Origin: an uncultured Treponema sp.
GTDB taxonomy: Bacteria > Spirochaetota > Spirochaetia > Treponematales > Treponemataceae
Direction of reading: 5' to 3'
Assembly: GCA_937893155.1 (NCBI GenBank)
Contig: CALBGU010000067.1
Location: forward strand, 1 to 6,804
DNA: 6,804 bases
Positions 1-5,625 of the stretch are shown piece by piece. Under the pieces are notes generated by a model, which did no database searches, was not told the origin of the DNA, and saw only the letters and a program-made list of their open reading frames with translations. The first letter of the stretch is position 1. Each line of letters begins with the position of its first letter. A program made the position numbers and the translations under genes.

Positions 1-30
1 AACTAGAATTATTGCATGGAAGTATTATAG

Positions 31-58
31 TGGTTTATTTGAAAAATAGTGATATAAT
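31..58 (+). promoter_or_regulatory. Candidate sigma-70-type promoter of the paaI-nrdD ORF
   Basis: A perfect TATAAT lies at 53-58, with a weak -35-like TGGTTT at 31-36 and a 16-base spacer, in A/T-rich DNA. Transcription would begin near 64-66, on top of the Shine-Dalgarno sequence, giving an unusually short leader; the real start may therefore use another site. No convincing NrdR box is visible. The upstream DNA probably belongs to the hotdog gene rather than to nrdD. Confidence 0.4.
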
Positions 59-63
59 AATTC

Positions 64-69
64 AGGAGG
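64..69 (+). promoter_or_regulatory. Strong ribosome binding site of the paaI-nrdD ORF
   Basis: A perfect AGGAGG sits seven bases before the ATG at 77. It fixes the start codon and shows that the hotdog-like N-terminus is meant to be translated. Confidence 0.85.
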
Positions 70-76
70 AAAGAAT

Positions 77-265
77 ATGACAAATGAAGAATTAATAATA
101 AAAGCCGAAGAAACAGGCTTTATCAATCATAATCATTTCCATATAATAGAAGTTGTAAAAGAAAAAAGTGCAACTCTTCAAGCAGATCTAACAGAAGAGT
201 CACTAAATCCATATGGGTTTGCTCATGGAGGATTAATATTTGGACTAGGAGATACAGCAATGGGA
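77..265 (+). other. 5' fragment of a PaaI-family hotdog thioesterase fused to nrdD
   Basis: The first 63 codons read as the N-terminal half of a hotdog-fold acyl-CoA thioesterase of the PaaI type: an N-terminal helix with FINHNHFHIIEV, a strand region, then NPYGFAHGGLIFGLGDTAMG, which matches the family pattern N-x-x-G-x-x-HGG followed by D-x-A-x-G. The second half of the fold (the remaining strands and the dimer contacts) is absent, so no thioesterase activity is expected. Codons here are strongly A/T-ending (tta, ata, aga, gga); after about 285 they become mixed (gcg, ggc, cgc). That fits a junction within GDTAMG at 248-265. Promoter and ribosome site probably came with this fragment. Confidence 0.75.
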
Positions 266-2212
266 ACAATGCTTCAATATGGCAGTGAGGCGGCAAAGGA
301 TTATTACGAAAAATATATGCTGCCTCGCGATATGGCGGAAGCGTATCATAGCGGATACATACATATACACGATTTTGATTTTTATGCTTTAACGACGACG
401 TGCTGTCAGATAGAGATTACATCTCTTTTCAAAGACGGGTTTAGTACGGGGCATGGATTTTTAAGAGAGCCGAACTCAATACAGAGCTATGCGGCTTTAA
501 CTTGTATTGCAATACAGAGCAATCAAAATGACCAGCATGGCGGACAGGCGATTGTCGATTTTGACCGAGGGCTTGCGCCTGGAGTGGCGAAATCATACAA
601 AACGTATTATTCTACAAATCTTTTTCGTGCGCTAGAACTTCGCTCTTGCAACGGAAGCGAGGCGGATAAAAAGGCATTTGAGAACTTGGGAAAAGACAAA
701 ACGGCGAAGTATGCTTCTACGACGCAGCTCGACGCTTTGAAAGAAATTGACCGCTTTATTGAGTGGGAAAACAACGGAATAAGAAGACAGCTTGCAACAG
801 ATAAACGCTTTTTGGAACTTGAGAAAAAGGCGTTGATGGAAGTGGGCTTTGAAGAGAATACAATAGAAGACGCTCAGAAGTTCGCTGTAAAAGAAGCAGA
901 AAGAGAAACGGAGCGCGCAACGTATCAGGCTATGGAGGCTTTAATTCATAACTTGAATACAATGCATTCGAGAGCAGGTGCGCAGACTCCGTTTAGCTCT
1001 ATCAATTATGGTACGGATACAAGCCCAGAGGGAAGAATGGTTATCCGTAATATGTTGAATGCAACTGATGCAGGGCTTGGAATGGGAGAAACGCCGATTT
1101 TCCCGATACAGATTTTTAGGGTGAAAGACGGTGTGAATTACAACGAGGGAGAGCCGAATTATGATTTATTTATCAGAGCTTGTGAAGTAAGCGCAAAAAG
1201 GCTTTTCCCGAATTTCAGTTTTATTGATGCGCCTTTTAATTTGCAGTATTACAAGGCAGGTCATCCAGAAACAGAAATTGCATATATGGGCTGTAGAACT
1301 CGTGTAATGAGCAATATTTACGACCCTCTTCACGAAACAGCACCGCGACGCGGCAATTTGTCTTTTACATCGATAAATTTGCCGAGATTAGCGATAGAAA
1401 GCAAAGGCGATGAGGCGTTGTTTTATAAGAAGCTCGATGATATGCTTAATCTTGTAGTGCGGCAGCTTCTTGACCGCTTTAAGATTCAAAGTGCAAAACG
1501 AGTCTATAATTTTCCATTCCTTATGGGACAAGGTGTTTGGCTTGGTAGCGAGAATCTAGGACCGAGCGACAAAGTCGGCGAGGTATTGAAGCACGGAAGT
1601 TTGAGCGTTGGGTTTATTGGGCTTGCGGAAACGCTTGTTGCTCTTTATGGACATCACCACGGAGAGAGCGACGAAATGCAGCAAAAGGGACTTGCTATCA
1701 TCTCTTATATGAGGAAGTACCTTGACAATGAAAGCCAAAAGAGAAAGCTGAATTTTGCTTTAATTGCAACTCCTGCAGAGGGCTTGAGTGGGCGATTTGT
1801 TAGATTGGACAAAAAGAGATTTGGAATAATCAAGGGTGTTACCGACAGAGATTATTATACAAACTCTTTTCATATTCCTGTGTATTATCCGATTAGTGCT
1901 TTTGAGAAGATACAAAAGGAAGCTCCTTACCACGCTCTTACAAATGGCGGACATATTACTTATGTAGAGCTTGACGGCGATACGGCGAACAATGTTGAAG
2001 CGTTTGAGAGCGTAATCCGATGTATGCACGATGCAGGAATTGGATACGGGAGTATAAATCACCCTGTAGACCGCGACCCTGTTTGCGGCTATGTTGGGGT
2101 AATTGGAGATGTGTGCCCTCGATGCGGAAGACAAGAGGGAGAGGCAATTTCTACTGCAAAAATAAGCGAGTTGCGAAAGAAATTTCCGATAAATATGGCT
2201 AGATACTTCTGA
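77..2212 (+). CDS. nrdD: Chimeric PaaI-hotdog / class III anaerobic ribonucleotide reductase NrdD, lacking ATP-cone and glycyl-radical tail
   Basis: NrdD reduces ribonucleoside triphosphates to deoxyribonucleotides under anoxia in the cytoplasm. Residues from about 58 to the end are clearly NrdD: GDTAMGTMLQYGSE, GYIHIHDFDFYALTTTCC (93-110), LTCIAIQSNQNDQHGG with the likely active-site Cys143, HNLNTMHSRAGAQTPFSSIN (291-310), YMGCRTR with likely active-site Cys406, and a C-terminal Zn-type segment with Cys670, Cys680 and Cys683. Two parts are wrong. Residues 1-63 are not an ATP-cone but the first half of a PaaI-type hotdog thioesterase (NPYGFAHGG, residues 44-52). The protein also ends KKFPINMARYF at three consecutive TGA codons, before the RxxGY glycyl-radical motif, which lies in the next ORF in the same frame. 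VCGYVG at 669-674 belongs to the metal-binding segment and is not the radical site. The core seems free of internal damage. It could be a split functional enzyme or a recent pseudogene. Confidence 0.9.
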   Translation: MTNEELIIKAEETGFINHNHFHIIEVVKEKSATLQADLTEESLNPYGFAHGGLIFGLGDTAMGTMLQYGSEAAKDYYEKYMLPRDMAEAYHSGYIHIHDFDFYALTTTCCQIEITSLFKDGFSTGHGFLREPNSIQSYAALTCIAIQSNQNDQHGGQAIVDFDRGLAPGVAKSYKTYYSTNLFRALELRSCNGSEADKKAFENLGKDKTAKYASTTQLDALKEIDRFIEWENNGIRRQLATDKRFLELEKKALMEVGFEENTIEDAQKFAVKEAERETERATYQAMEALIHNLNTMHSRAGAQTPFSSINYGTDTSPEGRMVIRNMLNATDAGLGMGETPIFPIQIFRVKDGVNYNEGEPNYDLFIRACEVSAKRLFPNFSFIDAPFNLQYYKAGHPETEIAYMGCRTRVMSNIYDPLHETAPRRGNLSFTSINLPRLAIESKGDEALFYKKLDDMLNLVVRQLLDRFKIQSAKRVYNFPFLMGQGVWLGSENLGPSDKVGEVLKHGSLSVGFIGLAETLVALYGHHHGESDEMQQKGLAIISYMRKYLDNESQKRKLNFALIATPAEGLSGRFVRLDKKRFGIIKGVTDRDYYTNSFHIPVYYPISAFEKIQKEAPYHALTNGGHITYVELDGDTANNVEAFESVIRCMHDAGIGYGSINHPVDRDPVCGYVGVIGDVCPRCGRQEGEAISTAKISELRKKFPINMARYF

Positions 2213-2240
2213 TGATGAGAAGTTGAAAAATAAATGTGAG

Positions 2241-2245
2241 TGAGG
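2241..2245 (+). promoter_or_regulatory. Ribosome binding site deciding the start of the glycyl-radical ORF
   Basis: TGAGG lies six bases before ATG 2252 and favours that start over the in-frame GTG at 2240. It is the main sequence evidence that the tail ORF could be translated independently of the upstream nrdD ORF. Confidence 0.45.
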
Positions 2246-2251
2246 CGATGT

Positions 2252-2446
2252 ATGACAGCACTTTTGCAGCATGAGGTTTATCCAATCGAGGAAGATGACG
2301 GTTTATCAATAGCGGCTTTTGGAGCAGGAGTCGGATTTGAGCGCATTAGAAGAATTACAGGATATCTAGTTGGTACGCTAGACCGCTTTAACGATGCAAA
2401 GCGTGCTGAAGAAAAAGACCGCGTCAAGCATTGCATAAGCGCATGA
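2252..2446 (+). CDS. Stand-alone NrdD glycyl-radical domain (separated C-terminal tail)
   Basis: This 64-residue product is the missing end of NrdD. Around residues 29-61 it reads FERIRRITGYLVGTLDRFND followed by a basic AKRAEEKDRVKH. That matches the C-terminal glycyl-radical segment of class III reductases, as in the RVCGYLG...KRRVKH end of the E. coli enzyme. Gly37 in RITGYL would be the radical-bearing glycine. The ORF is in the same frame as the upstream nrdD ORF, separated by TGA TGA TGA, a TAA and another TGA. An in-frame GTG at 2240 is an alternative start. It overlaps nrdG by ATGA, so the two are probably translationally coupled. Either it works in trans, as the GrcA/YfiD spare part does for pyruvate formate-lyase, or it is the broken-off end of a nrdD pseudogene. 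The domain identity is secure; independent function is not. Confidence 0.75.
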   Translation: MTALLQHEVYPIEEDDGLSIAAFGAGVGFERIRRITGYLVGTLDRFNDAKRAEEKDRVKHCISA

Positions 2447-2967
2447 ATATAGCAGGCATTATAGGCGATTCTATAGTAGATGGCCCTGGACTGAGAACTA
2501 CGGTGTTCTTTCAGGGCTGTGCTCATAAATGCGAGGGGTGTCATAATCCCGAAACACACTCTTTTGGTACAGCGAACGAAATGAGTGTGGAGAGAATAAT
2601 AGAAAAAATTAAGAAAAATCCTCTTTGTCGCGGTGTTACGCTTTCAGGTGGCGACCCTGTGTTTCAAGCAAAAGAAGCAAAAGAGCTTTGTAAAGTGTTG
2701 AAAAAGCAAGGTTATGAAGTGGCTTTGTACACGGGATTTACATGGGAAGAGCTTTTAGTAGAAAAAAATGCTGACAGATTAGAGCTTTTAAGAAATGTTG
2801 ATATTTTGATTGACGGCAGATTTGAGATAGCAAAGCGCACACTAGAGCTAAAGTTTCGGGGCAGCAGTAATCAGCGTATTATTGAAAGCAAAAAGAGTAT
2901 GGCACAATTTGACGAAAACGGCACAATAAGGCCTATTCTATGCACACAAAAACGCTGGATAGGCTAA
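2443..2967 (+). CDS. nrdG: Anaerobic ribonucleotide reductase activating protein NrdG (radical SAM)
   Basis: This 174-residue cytoplasmic iron-sulfur enzyme cleaves S-adenosylmethionine to install the glycyl radical on NrdD. Visible evidence: the radical-SAM cluster motif C-x3-C-x2-C at residues 26, 30 and 33 (CAHKCEGCHNP), an N-terminal GIIGDSIVDGPGLRTTVFFQG block typical of the family, SGGDPV at 68-73 for SAM binding, LIDGRFE near 126-132 and the late RGSSNQRII signature. ATG 2443 is preferred over the upstream in-frame TTG at 2431 because it overlaps the TGA of the glycyl-radical ORF as ATGA, and because MNIAGI is the usual family N-terminus. The gene looks intact. An intact activase beside a split NrdD suggests that the pathway is either still active or was disrupted recently. 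Confidence 0.95.
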   Translation: MNIAGIIGDSIVDGPGLRTTVFFQGCAHKCEGCHNPETHSFGTANEMSVERIIEKIKKNPLCRGVTLSGGDPVFQAKEAKELCKVLKKQGYEVALYTGFTWEELLVEKNADRLELLRNVDILIDGRFEIAKRTLELKFRGSSNQRIIESKKSMAQFDENGTIRPILCTQKRWIG

Positions 2968-2996
2968 AGGGTATATATTATTATAATTAAAAAATA

Positions 2997-3029
2997 GCTC
3001 CACCCTGTCTGAGATACCTAAGTTGGAGC
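2997..3029. repeat. Short inverted repeat between nrdG and the Rpn gene
   Basis: GCTCCA (2997-3002) and TGGAGC (3024-3029) form a six-pair stem with a 21-base loop. No T-run follows, so it is not a convincing terminator. A TATAAT at 2982-2987 could serve as a -10 element for the following gene, but no -35 is recognisable. The 87-base spacer holds nothing else I can support. Confidence 0.25.
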
Positions 3030-3054
3030 AAACGCCTGTAAAAGCAAGCAAAAA

Positions 3055-3903
3055 ATGGGCGGGAAGATTTCGTTAATTGACGGAGAAAAATTTATTTATT
3101 TGCTGGAGCTTTACAGAGCATTGCATCCAGAAGATAAGGTTTCGACAGAAAAAGATATTGCAGATGTAACGATTAGAAATGTTATTACTGATAATATGTA
3201 TAATGATTTGGGATTTCGAGTTGGGAAAACGCTTTTAATTTTGATAGAAGCCCAATCGACTTGGTCACCAAATATTATAATACGTGAACTGATGTATTTA
3301 ATGCAGACATATAATAACTATTTTACAGAAAATAGCGTAGATTTGTATGCCAGCAAGAAAATTGAACTGCCGAAGCCAGAGTTTTATGTGATTTTTACAG
3401 GAGAGCGAAAAGAGAAGAAAGATTATATATCGCTAAAAGAAGAGTTTTTTCCTAATGCAAAAGATTTGCAGGTAGATGTTAGAACAAAAATCTTATACGA
3501 TGGGAAAAAGGGTGATATAATAAATCAGTATGTGTCTTTTGCGAAAGTGTGTAATGACCAGATAAAGAAGCACAAGTATACAAAAGAAGCTATAAAAGAG
3601 ATACTTCGAATCTGTATAGGCAAGAATGTTTTAGCAGAGTATCTGAAATCACGGGAGGTCGAGATTATGGATATAATGACAGCATTGTTTGATGAAGACG
3701 AAATAAACCGCCGCTATCTGTTACGAGTAAAGAGGGAAAGTTTGCAGGAAGGCTTGCAACAGGGTATGCAACAGGGCAAGGCAGAAGCTCAGTATACAAT
3801 AGCGGTTAACTTGCTGAAATCAAAGAATATGTCGATTACAGAAATTGCATTAGCAACAGGGCTTAGTGTTGACGAAGTGCAAAGCCTATCTAATACAATA
3901 TAA
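3055..3903 (+). CDS. Rpn/YhgA-like PD-(D/E)XK nuclease, putative recombination-promoting (transposase-like) protein
   Basis: This 282-residue protein belongs to the Rpn (YhgA-like, PDDEXK transposase-like) family, whose characterised members are DNA endonucleases that promote RecA-independent recombination. Visible signatures: LELYRALHPEDK (17-28), the nuclease core YNDLGF (Asp51) and LIEAQSTW with Glu65-x-Gln67, YLMQTYNNYF (81-90), KIELPKPEFYVIFTGERKE (102-120), DGKKGDIINQYV (149-160) and LKSREVEIMDIM (197-208). The C-terminus has a Gln/Gly-rich linker (GLQQGMQQGK, 233-242) and a helix-turn-helix-like ITEIALATGLSVDEVQSL. Length and core residues appear intact. ATG 3055 has no Shine-Dalgarno; no better start is seen before an in-frame TAA at 3019. 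Its first codons lie in a sequence repeated after the gene (3948-3970). It stands alone, with a terminator about 160 bases downstream. Confidence 0.85.
   Translation: MGGKISLIDGEKFIYLLELYRALHPEDKVSTEKDIADVTIRNVITDNMYNDLGFRVGKTLLILIEAQSTWSPNIIIRELMYLMQTYNNYFTENSVDLYASKKIELPKPEFYVIFTGERKEKKDYISLKEEFFPNAKDLQVDVRTKILYDGKKGDIINQYVSFAKVCNDQIKKHKYTKEAIKEILRICIGKNVLAEYLKSREVEIMDIMTALFDEDEINRRYLLRVKRESLQEGLQQGMQQGKAEAQYTIAVNLLKSKNMSITEIALATGLSVDEVQSLSNTI
3059..3081 (+). repeat. Direct repeat, copy 1 (start of the Rpn ORF)
   Basis: These 23 bases recur exactly at 3948-3970, just after the Rpn gene. The flanks are also alike (an A-run and GGG before each copy), then diverge. Here the repeat encodes roughly GKISLID. 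Confidence 0.85.
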
Positions 3904-3926
3904 CTTTTGTGATTTATCGCAGAATA

Positions 3927-3991
3927 CTAGCTCACATAAAAAAGGGCGCGGGAAGATTTCGTTAATTGACAAATAGTATTTTGTGGGCTAG
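3927..3991. repeat. Imperfect inverted repeat enclosing repeat copy 2
   Basis: CTAGCTCACA (3927-3936) pairs with TGTGGGCTAG (3982-3991), ten pairs including one G-T. The outer flanks (agaata / gaata) are also loosely similar. The loop of about 45 bases holds direct-repeat copy 2. No transposase accompanies it; it might be a small element or chance pairing. Confidence 0.45.
3948..3970 (+). repeat. Direct repeat, copy 2 (after the Rpn ORF)
   Basis: Exact copy of 3059-3081, offset 889 bases. It may be a remnant of the 5' end of a second Rpn paralogue, the scar of a duplication or deletion, or a degenerate copy of the GGGCGCGGG terminator element seen intact at 4391. It sits in the loop of the inverted repeat 3927-3991. 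Confidence 0.85.
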
Positions 3992-4006
3992 AATAAAAAA
4001 GAACCG

Positions 4007-4024
4007 CAACTAAAGTTATAGTTG
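4007..4024. repeat. Small hairpin
   Basis: CAACTA (4007-4012) and TAGTTG (4019-4024) form a six-pair stem with a six-base loop. It is the first of four closely packed hairpins in the spacer downstream of the Rpn gene. Confidence 0.35.
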
Positions 4025-4043
4025 GTCTTCATACCTTTGCTTC

Positions 4044-4062
4044 TTCGTCTTTAACAGACGAA
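4044..4062. repeat. Hairpin directly before the terminator
   Basis: TTCGTCT (4044-4050) pairs with AGACGAA (4056-4062), seven pairs with loop TTAAC. It ends where the next stem begins, so on the minus strand it follows the terminator T-run. Confidence 0.5.
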
Positions 4063-4063
4063 A

Positions 4064-4104
4064 AAACCGCCTTTAGTGTACGAGACTTAGGCGGTTTATT
4101 TTTT
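4064..4104. terminator. Bidirectional Rho-independent terminator
   Basis: AAACCGCCT (4064-4072) pairs with AGGCGGTTT (4089-4097); an inner AGT/ACT pairing past a small bulge extends the stem. On the plus strand it is followed by ATTTTTT, which would end transcription from the Rpn gene. On the minus strand it is followed by GGTTTTTTCG, which would end transcription of the small hydrophobic ORF at 4141-4230. Confidence 0.8.
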
Positions 4105-4108
4105 GCTC

Positions 4109-4129
4109 CTTCGTGTATATTTTACGAAG
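4109..4129. repeat. Small hairpin after the small minus-strand ORF
   Basis: CTTCGT (4109-4114) pairs with ACGAAG (4124-4129), loop of nine. In the minus direction it lies between the stop of the small ORF and the terminator stem. Confidence 0.4.
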
Positions 4130-4140
4130 AGAGGTGCGTT

Positions 4141-4230
4141 TTAGTAGGCTGGATAACCTAGTACAAGAAGCACTACGATTATCGTTACAATCATAAAGAT
4201 TTTACTAGACACCGCACGCCCTATCAGCAT
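4141..4230 (-). CDS. Candidate small hydrophobic membrane peptide (Ibs-like)
   Basis: A 29-codon minus-strand ORF has MLIGRAVSSKIF at its N-terminus and a hydrophobic segment MIVTIIVVLLVLGYPAY at its C-terminus, ending in TAA. An internal ATG (4192-4194) would give only the 17-residue segment. That short form aligns without gaps to the type I toxin Ibs of E. coli (about 19 residues, one hydrophobic helix, ending in SFSAY, from memory), so an Ibs/Sib-like toxin is conceivable. Supporting context: a TATAAA at 4231-4236 would place a transcript start near 4224, suited to the internal ATG, and a strong terminator follows within about 75 bases. Against it: neither ATG has a Shine-Dalgarno sequence, and short hydrophobic ORFs arise by chance. 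An antisense RNA would have to come from the plus strand; none can be assigned. Confidence 0.35.
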   Translation of the reverse strand: MLIGRAVSSKIFMIVTIIVVLLVLGYPAY

Positions 4231-4236
4231 TTTATA
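4231..4236 (-). promoter_or_regulatory. Candidate -10 element for the small hydrophobic ORF
   Basis: TATAAA on the minus strand directly abuts the longer ORF's ATG. If used, the transcript would start near 4224 and only the internal ATG at 4192-4194 could be translated. No good -35 is seen 16-18 bases upstream. The remaining stretch to 4384 shows only an 8-base palindrome TTGCGCAA at 4323-4330 and no gene. Confidence 0.25.
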
Positions 4237-4384
4237 TGACTTTTGCTATACAGCTACTTGCCACTAGAGCTAGAAAGACCAACCGCCAATAACCTTATCA
4301 GAACTCGTTAAAGTTCCTATAGTTGCGCAATTTATGTTATCGGTAGATTTAGCATTGAATATACGTTGCCTTATAGTTTGTTGC

Positions 4385-4428
4385 AAAAAAAGGGCGCGGG
4401 GGAACTTCCTCCAATTCCCTTGCGCCCT
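4385..4428 (-). terminator. Rho-independent terminator of the outer-membrane barrel gene
   Basis: AGGGCGC (4391-4397) pairs with GCGCCCT (4422-4428). The stem continues inward with GGGGGAA against TTCCCTT, fourteen pairs in all including two G-T, around a ten-base loop. In the minus direction seven T follow (the A-run 4385-4391). It lies 37 bases past the barrel stop codon, as expected for that gene's terminator. Confidence 0.9.
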
Positions 4429-4464
4429 ACAGCGTTTCTCTTTTATTTCACCTGAATCAATGTC

Positions 4465-5625
4465 TTAGTATTTGCAAACAAAATCCAAGCTCACGAAATC
4501 ATATCCATCAGCACTAGGAGAAGAGATAAACATTCCTCCCATTCCGCCGTAATTTGTTGATTTATGTGAGTAATACAAGCCGATTTCTGTTGCTTTGTTA
4601 GGTGCATAAGCAACACCTGTTTTTCCCCACCAGCCTTTCTTCTCTTCGTCTTTCAAACCATCTTGATTGATAGTGTAATAAGCACCTGAAGCTTTTACAG
4701 TTACATCAGTGTTGATAAGGTTTTTGAGGTTGTAATCAATATATCCCTCTGCTTCAAACTCTTGGAAGTTCTTGCTTCCAGCGTCTTTCAAATCGCTTCC
4801 ATACATATAAGATGTTACATAGCCTAAAAGTGCAATGTTTACAGGAACGTCTTCTGCAATTTTGCTTACGTCAAACTGAACACACAAAATGTCGAGCAAT
4901 TTCTGTCCTTCATCTTTTTGTGAAACAGGATTATAGAAAGTTACAGAATCTCCAATAGAAAGAGCCTCAAATCCAGGAAGTTTCCAGAATGTTAATTCAG
5001 CCCATACAAATTCTTCGTGCCAAGGTGCATTAGGATTGTCAAAAAATGTTGATGTTGCTCCACCGTCCCAACCAGCAACCGCAGTTAAAAGACCATTTGG
5101 CTCGTCATAGCGTGCGCCTGCTGTCCAATGCTGTTTATCCCAATTTACAGTAGAAGAATCTTTGTTCATATCACGAGCAATGAATGATGTTCCGACATTA
5201 AGACCAGGAACTGCAACAGGAGTAATCTCTAACTGCATACCTCCACCCTGCTGGCAAGAATCGCCTTCCCAACTGTCTTCCCACGTTTCAACGCTTAAAA
5301 GACCTGCATTGAGCTTTGCATTTCCTCCGAAAAGCTTTGTCCAACCGTAAGCCTGTCTCATATACATCATTGATGCACTGCGAGTAACAGAGGCATTTTC
5401 ACCTGTAAAAGTGTATGTAGGAGTTGAATCAGTTGAATCTGCAGTAACAGTTCCTTTTGCTTTTACATTGTTTGTATATGCTGCTGTACCTGCAAGCCAC
5501 TGTGAACGGAAATATGTGTTGATACCATATTCTCCGCCATCATAGTTGAACTGGAGATTAACGCGGTTTTTGTTTCCGTCACTTCTGATGTTGTATCTAT
5601 TCTTCCGATAGAAGATTGCATCGCC
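4465..5625 (-). pseudogene. 5'-truncated outer-membrane beta-barrel protein (porin-like)
   Basis: The open frame gives 386 residues with the composition of a spirochaete outer-membrane barrel: alternating polar/hydrophobic strands, many Gly, Tyr, Trp and Asn, and a terminal strand VSLDFVCKY ending in an aromatic residue. Typical strands are NRVNLQFNYDGGEYGINTYF near the front, followed by WLAGTAAYT, KLNAGLLSVETW and EIGLYYSHKS. The frame opens just after a TGA at 5626 with no ATG, GTG or TTG until ATG 5370, and it has no signal peptide. A product starting at 5370 would be 301 residues with no export signal and missing the first strands. Barrel sequence begins around 5605, where it replaces the end of another gene in a different frame. 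Terminator and C-terminus are intact, so only the 5' end is lost. The exact family is not recognised. Confidence 0.75.

Noticed and set aside
1..52. NrdR box or riboswitch upstream of nrdD.
   Set aside because: Only generic A/T-rich sequence; no paired operator-like motifs could be defended.
2081..2098. VCGYVG (residues 669-674) as the glycyl-radical site of NrdD.
   Set aside because: It lies in the CGY...CPRCG metal-binding segment that precedes the radical motif in this family; the true RITGYL motif is in the next ORF.
2210..2218. The TGA codons at the end of the large nrdD ORF as selenocysteine recoding.
   Set aside because: Three TGAs in a row are followed by in-frame TAA and another TGA before the tail ORF; no SECIS-like hairpin is evident, and no selenocysteine is expected there.
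1760..2272. A 170-codon minus-strand frame antisense to nrdD.
   Set aside because: Shadow of a strongly recognisable coding region; low-complexity Ser/Leu-rich product without ribosome site.
3900..4440. Integron cassette array or CRISPR in the hairpin-rich spacer.
   Set aside because: No GTTRRRY-type attC core, no integrase, no regularly spaced repeats.
5162..5350. Plus-strand 62-codon frame inside the barrel gene.
   Set aside because: Antisense shadow of the barrel sequence.
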